Positions 1-5,255 of a DNA stretch of 7,221 bases are shown here, one piece after another. The notes beneath the pieces were generated by a model, which was given only the letters and a program-made list of their open reading frames with translations, was not told where the DNA came from and did no database searches. This stretch comes from Gemmatimonadota bacterium (lineage in GTDB: Bacteria > Gemmatimonadota > Gemmatimonadetes > Gemmatimonadales > Gemmatimonadaceae). Location: contig CANGXK010000130.1 in NCBI GenBank assembly GCA_947457715.1, positions 1-7,221 on the forward strand, given 5' to 3'. Made by a program: the position numbers and the translations under genes. How positions within the stretch are numbered: the first letter of the stretch is position 1; every line of letters begins with the position of its first letter.

Positions 1-2
1 AT

Positions 3-1034
3 CTCGCATTGCTCGATATGGTCGCGTCGCGTCGCGCCGCCGAGGTCTTCCCGGCCGTGCAGCGGCTTGCCGACAACGGCGTGGACTTCGTGCTCGTGCT
101 GTCGGGCCTGGGCGATCTGCTGCGCGCCCAGCTCGCGCTCGCGCTCGGTGGCGTGCCGCCTGAACTCCCCGAGCGCATGCGGGTCGCGCTCGATGAACGG
201 AAGGGGCAGCTCTCCGCCGGCGACCTGCTGCGCATGTTGCACGCGCTGCTTGAACTCGAGCCCATGTATCGGCGGAGTGGGCAGCCGCAGCTGCTGCTCG
301 AAACGCTGCTGGTGCGCTTTGCCCTGCTCGATCGTACCGTCGAACTCGAGGAAGTGATCAACGGGTTCGGGGCCGGCAGTCACGACGATCCGCCGCCCCG
401 TCGTGTGGCGCACGAGCCGCGCGTCGCATCGGCGCACGCGATCCCGCCGTCGCCGCCGCCGGCCGTTGCCCCCGCCATCGCCCAACCGTCACCGAGTGTT
501 GTGGCGCCACCGCGCTCGGCCACGCAGCGGGTGGCCGAAGCCGCTGCCGCCGCGCAGATGGCCGAGCAGCGCCCCGCATCGCGGGCCGCTGCCTCGGCGC
601 CGCGTGGCGGACCGCCGCCCACCGTCGAGCAGCTCACGGCGCGGTGGAGCAGCGTGAGTGATTCCATCAAGAGTGCCGGACGGGGTATGCTGGCACAGGC
701 GGTCGCTCGGCTGGTCCCGGCGTCCGTGTCGGCCCATGGCAGTGTTGCCCTGAGCTACGATCCTGCCGACGACACCTTCGCCCGCGCCGCCGATGGTGCC
801 CGTCCCGATATTCTGTCGGCGCTGCAGTCGTGCTTTGACGGCGTCACCGGGGTAACGGTGGTGTCCTCGGTGAAGGCGACGGCCAGCGCCAGCGCGCGGG
901 CCGAGGCGCCGCGGGACACCACCAAACGCCTCACCGCGCACGACGTGCAGCAGCAGCGCACCGAACAGCTGTCGTCGACGGACCCATTGCTCGAAGCCGC
1001 CGTCCGCGCCCTCGACCTCGAATTACTCGACTAA
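3..1034 (+). CDS. dnaX: DNA polymerase III subunit tau (gamma/tau), 3' part
   Basis: This is the C-terminal 343 residues of the clamp-loader subunit that helps load the sliding clamp and, as tau, ties the loader to the polymerase and helicase. The reading frame is open at the left edge, so the AAA+ ATPase part lies outside the window. Window residues 1-116 resemble DnaX domain III, the helical collar that holds the clamp-loader ring together. Residues about 117-206 are a linker rich in Ala and Pro, typical of the flexible tau linker. From about residue 207 a folded domain resumes that resembles the tau C-terminal polymerase-binding region. The last residues, LEAAVRALDLELLD, fit the acidic tail seen in many full-length tau proteins. 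I see no A-rich slippery site in this part, so nothing here shows a shorter gamma form. The gene ends 17 bases before ybaB, the usual bacterial order. Confidence 0.93.
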   Translation, partial: LALLDMVASRRAAEVFPAVQRLADNGVDFVLVLSGLGDLLRAQLALALGGVPPELPERMRVALDERKGQLSAGDLLRMLHALLELEPMYRRSGQPQLLLETLLVRFALLDRTVELEEVINGFGAGSHDDPPPRRVAHEPRVASAHAIPPSPPPAVAPAIAQPSPSVVAPPRSATQRVAEAAAAAQMAEQRPASRAAASAPRGGPPPTVEQLTARWSSVSDSIKSAGRGMLAQAVARLVPASVSAHGSVALSYDPADDTFARAADGARPDILSALQSCFDGVTGVTVVSSVKATASASARAEAPRDTTKRLTAHDVQQQRTEQLSSTDPLLEAAVRALDLELLD

Positions 1035-1051
1035 CGACTCAAGGAACAGTC

Positions 1052-1366
1052 ATGGATTTGTTCAAGATGATGGGCCAGTTCAAGGATATGCAGGCGCGCA
1101 TGCAGACCATGCAGGACGAGATGTCGCAGCGCACGTTTTCCGCGCTGGCGGGCGGCGGCATGGTCGCGGCCGACGTCGACGGGAAAATGCAGCTCAAGCG
1201 CATCAAGCTCGATCCGACGATCGTGAATGGCAACGATATCGAGATGCTCGAGGATCTCATCGTCGTCGCCGTGGCCGAAGCGCAGAAGAAGGCGGCCGAG
1301 GCGATGCAAATGGAGCTCAGCAAAGTCACCGGCGGCATCGATCTGCCGTTCAAGCTGCCGTTTTGA
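1052..1366 (+). CDS. ybaB: YbaB/EbfC family nucleoid-associated protein
   Basis: This is a 104-residue DNA-binding protein of the YbaB/EbfC family, whose members form tweezer-shaped dimers that coat DNA and are often encoded between dnaX and recR. The N-terminal helix (about residues 1-30, with repeated Met and Gln) matches the family start. The middle section with KRIKLDPTIV and the following EMLEDLIVVAVAEAQKKA helix matches the conserved core. The ending LPFKLPF matches the usual hydrophobic Pro-Phe tail. Length is normal for the family (about 100-110). The ATG at 1052 has a good ribosome binding site, AAGGAA at 1041-1046. A role in nucleoid organisation or recombination support is known for the family; nothing specific to this copy can be read from sequence. 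Confidence 0.95.
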   Translation: MDLFKMMGQFKDMQARMQTMQDEMSQRTFSALAGGGMVAADVDGKMQLKRIKLDPTIVNGNDIEMLEDLIVVAVAEAQKKAAEAMQMELSKVTGGIDLPFKLPF

Positions 1367-1376
1367 GCGCATTCCG

Positions 1377-1967
1377 TTGAGCGTCATCGACGAACTCACG
1401 AGCGAGCTGGCCCGTCTCCCCGGCATCGGCCGGAAAACCGCTCTGCGGCTCACCTATCATCTGCTGCGGCAGCCGCACTCGCAGAGTCGTCGGCTGGCCG
1501 AAGCGCTCGTGTCGTTGACTGAGCGCGTGCGGGCGTGCGACCGGTGTCACAACCTCACCGAGTCGCCGCTCTGCGCGCTGTGTGCCGACCCGCGCCGCGA
1601 CCCGACCATCGTGTGTGTGGTCGAAGAAGCCTCCGACATTGCCTCGATCGAGCGGGCCGGGGAATACCGCGGACTCTATCATGTGCTGGGCGGGCGCCTG
1701 TCGCCTCTGGATGGCGTCGGGCCGGACGATCTGGCCATCGGCGACCTCCTCGCCCGGATCGAACCCGAAGGGGTCAAGGAGGTCATTCTGGCGACCAACC
1801 CGTCACTCGAAGGGGAAGCCACCGCGCTCTACGTGCAGCGACAGTTGCTCCCGCACGGTGTGCGCATCACCCGGATCGCCCGCGGATTGCCGGTCGGCGG
1901 TGATCTCGAGTATGCCGATGGCGTGACCATCGCACAGGCGTTGTCCGCCCGTCGGGAGATGCTCTGA
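1377..1967 (+). CDS. recR: Recombination mediator protein RecR
   Basis: This is a 196-residue RecR, which with RecO (and RecF) loads RecA onto SSB-coated single-stranded DNA at gaps during RecF-pathway repair. The N-terminal helix-hairpin-helix is visible as LARLPGIGRKTALRL (residues 11-25). A four-cysteine zinc motif follows: C54, C57, C66 and C69. The Toprim domain begins near IVCVVEEASDI (about residue 78), with the LSPLDGVGPDD and ATNPSLEGEATA segments characteristic of RecR, and the C-terminal GLPVGGDLEYAD motif is present. I chose the TTG at 1377 as start: it begins SVIDEL, gives the family's usual length (about 196-200), and is the only plausible start codon after ybaB ends. The frame is open further upstream inside ybaB, but that part encodes no RecR sequence. 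There is no clear ribosome binding site, so translation is probably coupled to ybaB, which stops 10 bases earlier. Confidence 0.95.
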   Translation: MSVIDELTSELARLPGIGRKTALRLTYHLLRQPHSQSRRLAEALVSLTERVRACDRCHNLTESPLCALCADPRRDPTIVCVVEEASDIASIERAGEYRGLYHVLGGRLSPLDGVGPDDLAIGDLLARIEPEGVKEVILATNPSLEGEATALYVQRQLLPHGVRITRIARGLPVGGDLEYADGVTIAQALSARREML

Positions 1968-2257
1968 TGCGCCGTCGCGGGGCCGGGTGGAGCGCTGTGG
2001 GGATGTTGGCGGCGGGGCTCGCGGCCGGGCTGGCCGTTGGCTTGGTCAGCTGGAGCGCCCATCAGCACCGGCACCGCCGGTCGCTCTTCCATTCAGACGC
2101 CACGAGCCGGTTGGCGGCACTGGGATACCTTCGGGCGCATCCAAGCGTTGATAGTGCGCAACTCCTTCGTGACTATCTCCAGTGGGAACCGCACCCGTTG
2201 TTGCGTCGCAAGGCTCGCGGGGTTCTGCGCCGCACCGAACGGCTGTTACGCGCGTAA
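1967..2257 (+). CDS. Small membrane-anchored protein with HEAT-like helices, unknown function
   Basis: I do not recognise this 96-residue protein. After a basic start (MRRR) there is one hydrophobic segment at residues 8-31, probably a membrane helix. It carries a glycine zipper (G17, G21, G25), a pattern that favours helix-helix packing. A His/Arg-rich stretch follows (residues 32-38). Residues 46-94 read as two or three amphipathic helices with the spacing of a HEAT-type repeat: RLAALGYLRAHP, then AQLLRDYLQ, then LLRRKARGVLRR. By the positive-inside rule, the basic residues on both sides leave the orientation unclear. The ATG overlaps the recR stop by one base (TGATG), and GGGAG at 1954-1958 is a well-placed ribosome binding site, so it is very likely translated and coupled to recR. 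A link to RecR function is only suggested by position. The Arg-rich C-terminus could bind nucleic acid or acidic lipid. Confidence 0.72.
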   Translation: MRRRGAGWSAVGMLAAGLAAGLAVGLVSWSAHQHRHRRSLFHSDATSRLAALGYLRAHPSVDSAQLLRDYLQWEPHPLLRRKARGVLRRTERLLRA

Positions 2258-2258
2258 C
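2245..2258. repeat. Perfect 14-base palindrome at gene end
   Basis: GTTACGCGCGTAAC is a perfect inverted repeat with no spacer. It spans the last codons and the TAA stop of the HEAT-like gene. Without a loop it is a poor transcription terminator, and there is no T-run after it. It could be a protein-binding site or simply chance at high GC. Confidence 0.45.
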
Positions 2259-2607
2259 GGAGCCGCGTGCCGGCCACGTGACGCGGGCGCGCGCCGCGTG
2301 ATCCCGGGGACGATCCGCGGCATCCGGACCCGATCCCATTGCTACACGGTGCCCGGTCGGGTCTACTCCAATGCGCGCCGCAAGCTCATCTTGAAGGGGA
2401 TGGGTGAACCCCGTCAGGCCAGGCGATCTTCTTGTCCGTCGGTAGCCGACCGGTGAACGGGTAGAGCGCGTGGCGACCTGTAACACTGTGGTCGTTACCG
2501 TCAACGGCGTGTTTGATGCGCTGAAAGCGATTTCTCAGTTGGTGCGCAAGACGCTCGCGTAACTGCGGGTGTGGCGGGCACCGGACATTCCGTCTCCCGA
2601 CACTCCC
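2258..2607. other. 350-base stretch with no intact recognised gene; several inverted repeats
   Basis: No intact gene on either strand is convincing here. Visible inverted repeats are: 2281-2286 with 2294-2299 (ACGCGG/CCGCGT, 7-base loop); 2326-2335 with 2355-2364 (10 pairs including two G-U, loop of 19); 2399-2404 with 2410-2415 (6 pairs including one G-U, loop TGAAC); and 2438-2442 with 2446-2450 (GTCGG/CCGAC around TAG). The right half carries an interrupted small reading frame, annotated separately. No T-run marks a clear intrinsic terminator. A weak promoter-like pair (TTGGTG at 2539-2544, TAACTG at 2560-2565, 15-base spacer) lies just before pgsA but is below what I would call. The stretch may be the untranslated leader of pgsA, a small RNA gene, or decayed coding sequence. 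Confidence 0.5.
2404..2562 (+). pseudogene. Possible small protein gene interrupted by an in-frame TAG
   Basis: From a GTG at 2404, preceded by AAGGGGA at 2394-2400, the frame reads NPVRPGDLLVRR, then TAG at 2443-2445, then PTGERVERVATC and on to ISQLVRKTLA and TAA at 2560-2562. Ignoring the TAG, the 52 codons look like one compact small domain: a beta hairpin (GDLLVRR-PTGE-RVERVATC) followed by a VTVNGVFDALKAI helix. G or C dominates the third codon position after the TAG (22 of 30 codons from 2470). A single base change from CAG or TGG would create the stop. Alternatives are a sequencing error, a real short gene starting at GTG 2470, or chance. I do not recognise the family. The frame is the same as that of pgsA, which begins 45 bases after the TAA. 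Confidence 0.3.
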
Positions 2608-3282
2608 GTGAATCTTCCGAACGCAATCACGCTGGGCCGCATCGCCCTGACGCCGCTGATTGCGTGGTTGCCATTCACCACGTCGTGGACCGCGCGGCTC
2701 ATCGCGTTTCTGCTGTTTGCGATCGCCGCCGTTACCGACTACTGGGACGGGCATCTGGCGCGCTCCCGCAACATGGTCACCGACCTCGGCCGGTTGCTCG
2801 ACCCGCTGGCCGACAAGCTACTGCTCGTGGCCACGTTGATCCCGATGTACTGGCTCCAGAATCACTACACGCTGCTCGTGCCCGCGGGTACGATGCCGCA
2901 CCCGACGCCGCTGCTCTTTCAGACGCCGTTCGGTGGGGTGTCGCTGCCGCTCTGGATCGTGCTGGTGGTATTGGGTCGCGAAGCCTTCATGACCGTCTTC
3001 CGGCAGATCGCGGCGCGCCGCGGGCTGGTGATCGCCGCCATCGGCCCGGCGAAGTGGAAGACCACCTTCCAGAGTATCTGGCTGGGCGCCGCCTACTTCT
3101 GGTTCTTCGCTGCCACGCTCGCCACGCGCCAGGGGTGGGAGGGAGCCGGGGGGTGGAAGGCTTTCGCGTATTTCAACGGCTTCGTGGGCGTAACGAGCAT
3201 GGTCGGCGCCGTGGTGCTGACGCTCTGGAGTCTCGGGCTCTATCTGCGACGCTACGGCAAGCAGGTCGCGCGACTGGTCTGA
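2608..3282 (+). CDS. pgsA: CDP-diacylglycerol--glycerol-3-phosphate 3-phosphatidyltransferase
   Basis: PgsA joins CDP-diacylglycerol and glycerol-3-phosphate to give phosphatidylglycerophosphate and CMP, the committed step to phosphatidylglycerol and cardiolipin, in the inner membrane. The CDP-alcohol phosphotransferase signature is complete: D44, D47-G48, A51-R52, G61, D65 and D69, with exact DG-x2-AR-x8-G-x3-D-x3-D spacing. Several hydrophobic helices follow, and the segment GREAFMTVFRQIAARR then GPAKWKTTFQ matches the conserved PgsA middle. The 224 residues are slightly longer than many PgsA proteins (about 180-200). The extra length is mainly a loop at about residues 83-110, around NHYTLLVPAGTMPHPTP. 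I chose GTG 2608 because NLPNAITLGRI follows at once, as in other PgsA proteins. GTG 2569 would add 13 Pro-rich residues. Neither start has a ribosome binding site. cinA begins 51 bases later. Confidence 0.92.
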   Translation: MNLPNAITLGRIALTPLIAWLPFTTSWTARLIAFLLFAIAAVTDYWDGHLARSRNMVTDLGRLLDPLADKLLLVATLIPMYWLQNHYTLLVPAGTMPHPTPLLFQTPFGGVSLPLWIVLVVLGREAFMTVFRQIAARRGLVIAAIGPAKWKTTFQSIWLGAAYFWFFAATLATRQGWEGAGGWKAFAYFNGFVGVTSMVGAVVLTLWSLGLYLRRYGKQVARLV

Positions 3283-3321
3283 GCGAGCCGTACGGTTCAC
3301 CGGCGCCGTTGTGGTTCGTGG

Positions 3322-3327
3322 TACTTT
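3322..3327 (+). promoter_or_regulatory. Possible -10 box for leaderless cinA transcript
   Basis: TACTTT (TANNNT form) ends 6 bases before the cinA ATG, so transcription would begin at or next to the A of the start codon. The bases before the ATG (TTTTCCTCC) are pyrimidines and offer no Shine-Dalgarno sequence. This arrangement is known for leaderless genes in Actinobacteria and Deinococcus. No good -35 box is visible at 17 bases. Confidence 0.4.
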
Positions 3328-3333
3328 TCCTCC

Positions 3334-4614
3334 ATGAACCTCGAAATCGTCACGATCGGCGACGAGCTCCTCCTCGGCTTCACGATCGACACCAACGCCG
3401 CGCATTTGGCGCGCGAATTGGCCACCCTCGGCGTGCGCATCGTGCGCCGCGCCACCTGCGGCGATGATGCCGTCGCCATTGCCAGCGCCGTCCGTGACGC
3501 GCTCGAGCGCACCGGTGCGGTGATCACCACCGGCGGGCTCGGTCCGACCGCCGATGACATGACGAAACCGGCCATCGCCTCGATCTTCGGGCGCGGCATG
3601 GTCATGGACGCCGCGATTCTGTCGGCCCTCGAAGAACGGTGGCTCAAACGCTTTGGCCATGAGCTCCCGGCCAGCAATCGCCAGCAGGCCATGGTGCCTG
3701 AGGCCTGCACGATTCTGCCCAACCGTCACGGCTCCGCGCCGGGCATCTGGCTGGAAGACGCGCAGCAGCGCTGGGTCGCCATGCTGCCCGGTGTCCCCCG
3801 CGAAATGCGCGGCATGCTCGCCGACACCATCATCCCGCACCTGCGCGAGCGGCTGCCGGTGGGTGGCCCGGTCATTCGCGCGCGCACCCTGCGCACCGCC
3901 AACATCGCCGAATCGGCGCTGGCCGATAAGCTCGGGGAACTGGCCCGTGGCGTGAACGGACTCTCGCTGGCGTATCTCCCCGGCAACGACGGCGTCGACC
4001 TGCGGCTCACGTCGTACACGTTGCCGGCGGCGGAAACCGAAGCAACGCTCACCGAGGCGGCGCTGCTGGTGCGCGAAAAAGTGGGCCGATTCATTTACGG
4101 CGAAGGCGACGACGATCTGGCCGCGCTCATGCTCGCTGAGTGTGCGGCACGCGGGGCGACGCTCGCGGTGGCGGAAAGCTGCACCGGCGGCCTGCTCGGC
4201 ATGCGTCTGACCGCCGTGCCGGGCTCCAGCCGCGTCGTGCAGGGCGGAACGATCGCCTACGCGAATGCCGTCAAGGTCCGAGAACTGGGTGTCTCACAGG
4301 GCGACCTGGACGCGCACGGCGCGGTCAGCGAACCGGTGGCGCGCGCCATGGCCAGCGGCGCTCGACTCCGGTTCGGCACGAACATCGGGATCGGCATCAC
4401 GGGGATCGCCGGCCCCGAAGGCGGCACTCCCGACAAGCCGGTGGGTACCGTCTGGGTGGCGGTCGATCTCGATGGCGAGGTCCATGCCGTACGCGCGGTC
4501 CTGCCGGGCGATCGTTCGGAAATCCGGTATCGGGCGGCCCAGTTGGCGCTCGATCGCTTGCGTCGCGCGTTCGAATGCGATCAGGATGCCGTCGGATGGA
4601 CCGCCCGGGGCTGA
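3334..4614 (+). CDS. cinA: CinA family protein with nicotinamide-nucleotide amidohydrolase domain
   Basis: This 426-residue protein has the standard two-domain CinA layout. The N-terminal molybdopterin-binding-like domain (COG1058) opens with LEIVTIGDELLLGFTIDTN and contains TTGGLGPTADDMT at residues 65-77; in some CinA proteins this half has ADP-ribose pyrophosphatase activity. The C-terminal PncC domain carries AESCTGG with the probable nucleophile S282, the YANAVK segment (Y309, K314), GAVSEPVA, and TGIAGPEGGTPDKPVGTV. It would deamidate NMN to nicotinate mononucleotide in pyridine-nucleotide salvage. Length is normal for full CinA (about 400-430). In some Gram-positive species cinA is co-transcribed with recA and induced with competence; here it instead sits between pgsA and grpE, so no competence role should be assumed. 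The ATG at 3334 begins exactly at the conserved N-terminus. Confidence 0.94.
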   Translation: MNLEIVTIGDELLLGFTIDTNAAHLARELATLGVRIVRRATCGDDAVAIASAVRDALERTGAVITTGGLGPTADDMTKPAIASIFGRGMVMDAAILSALEERWLKRFGHELPASNRQQAMVPEACTILPNRHGSAPGIWLEDAQQRWVAMLPGVPREMRGMLADTIIPHLRERLPVGGPVIRARTLRTANIAESALADKLGELARGVNGLSLAYLPGNDGVDLRLTSYTLPAAETEATLTEAALLVREKVGRFIYGEGDDDLAALMLAECAARGATLAVAESCTGGLLGMRLTAVPGSSRVVQGGTIAYANAVKVRELGVSQGDLDAHGAVSEPVARAMASGARLRFGTNIGIGITGIAGPEGGTPDKPVGTVWVAVDLDGEVHAVRAVLPGDRSEIRYRAAQLALDRLRRAFECDQDAVGWTARG

Positions 4615-4650
4615 CGCCCGCGCCATCCGGTCCTTTTCTTTGTAAGACGA

Positions 4651-4682
4651 ACGTACGCTTCACCTTGACGACTCACGTACGC
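4651..4682. repeat. Pair of 8-base direct repeats upstream of grpE
   Basis: ACGTACGC occurs at 4651-4658 and again at 4675-4682, 24 bases apart start to start, in the 73-base gap between cinA and grpE. Each copy includes the palindrome CGTACG. Between them lies TTGACG (4665-4670), but no -10 box sits at the right distance from it; TACGCT at 4654-4659 could be a -10 box with a poor -35. No CIRCE (HrcA) inverted repeat is present. It could be an operator for heat-shock control or chance. Confidence 0.35.
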
Positions 4683-4687
4683 ACATC

Positions 4688-5242
4688 ATGACCGACCCGA
4701 TGTCTGACGCTCCGGTGGACAACATGGATCCGATGGAAATGCAGGAACCCGCCACGGTGCAGCCGCCGATCGAAGACGGTGACGATCTGCAGCAGGCGCA
4801 GCGCGAACTCGAGTCGCAGAAAGACAAGTATCTGCGACTCGCCGCCGAGTACGACAACTTCCGCCGTCGTGCCGTGAAGGAGCGGCAGGAAGCCGGCTGG
4901 CGCGCGCAGGGGGAACTCGTGCGCGGCCTGCTCGATGGCCTCGACGACATCACACGCTTCGCTGCCGTCGATCCGACCACGGTCGACGCGAAAGCCGTCA
5001 CTGACGGCATGCAACTGGTCGAAAAGAAGCTCTTCAAGTCGCTCGCGGGCCATGGCTTCGAAGTCATCGACCCGACCGGCCATCCGTTCGATCCGGCGAT
5101 GCATGAAGCGGTCAGCACCGCGCCAGCATCGCAGCCCGAGGAAGACGGCACGGTCGCCGTGTGCTTCCAGGTTGGCTATGTGATCAACGGCCACGTGCTC
5201 CGTCCGGCACGCGTGGTGGTGAAGCAGTGGAACGGCGCCTGA
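4688..5242 (+). CDS. grpE: Hsp70 nucleotide exchange factor GrpE
   Basis: GrpE speeds ADP release from DnaK, completing the chaperone cycle with DnaJ in the cytoplasm, and works as a dimer. The 184 residues are a normal length. Residues 1-32 are acidic and disordered-looking, rich in Met, Pro and Asp. A long heptad-like helix follows (about residues 33-70), including KYLRLAAEYDNFRRR, the family hallmark. The C-terminal beta domain is clear: GFEVIDPTGHPFDPAMHEAV (from residue 123) and INGHVLRPARVVV (from residue 166). The start at 4688 has no recognisable ribosome binding site; a second ATG at 4700 would remove only four residues. dnaJ starts 13 bases after the stop, so the two co-chaperones are surely co-transcribed. 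hrcA and dnaK, frequent neighbours elsewhere, are absent from the window. Confidence 0.95.
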   Translation: MTDPMSDAPVDNMDPMEMQEPATVQPPIEDGDDLQQAQRELESQKDKYLRLAAEYDNFRRRAVKERQEAGWRAQGELVRGLLDGLDDITRFAAVDPTTVDAKAVTDGMQLVEKKLFKSLAGHGFEVIDPTGHPFDPAMHEAVSTAPASQPEEDGTVAVCFQVGYVINGHVLRPARVVVKQWNGA

Positions 5243-5255
5243 GGGCGCGCTGAGC

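Noticed and set aside
1227..1376. Upstream extension of the recR frame inside ybaB.
   Set aside because: The extra 50 codons are Arg/Ser-rich shadow sequence of ybaB in another frame; RecR homology starts at the TTG at 1377.
2403..2420. Resemblance of GGTGAACCCCGTCAGGCC to the 5' strand of the SRP RNA apical domain.
   Set aside because: The essential GGAA tetraloop and the following AGCAG strand are missing; AGGCGATCTTCTTG follows instead, and the arms do not form the long SRP hairpin. I would not call ffs, though an Rfam scan would settle it.
2252..2563. CGCGTAAC at 2252-2258 (within the palindrome) and again at 2556-2563, as if flanking an inserted element.
   Set aside because: Both fall on Ala-stop codon ends (GCG TAA), the match is short, and no terminal inverted repeats or transposase accompany it.
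2818..3840. Long open frame on the - strand across pgsA and cinA.
   Set aside because: It is Arg/Gly/His-rich shadow sequence opposite two clearly conserved genes, with no recognisable domain.
4608..4641. GGGC/GCCC hairpin at the cinA stop with a T-rich tract downstream (TTTTCTTT) as a terminator.
   Set aside because: The stem is only 4 pairs and the T-rich tract starts about 15 bases after it, so it is not a credible intrinsic terminator.
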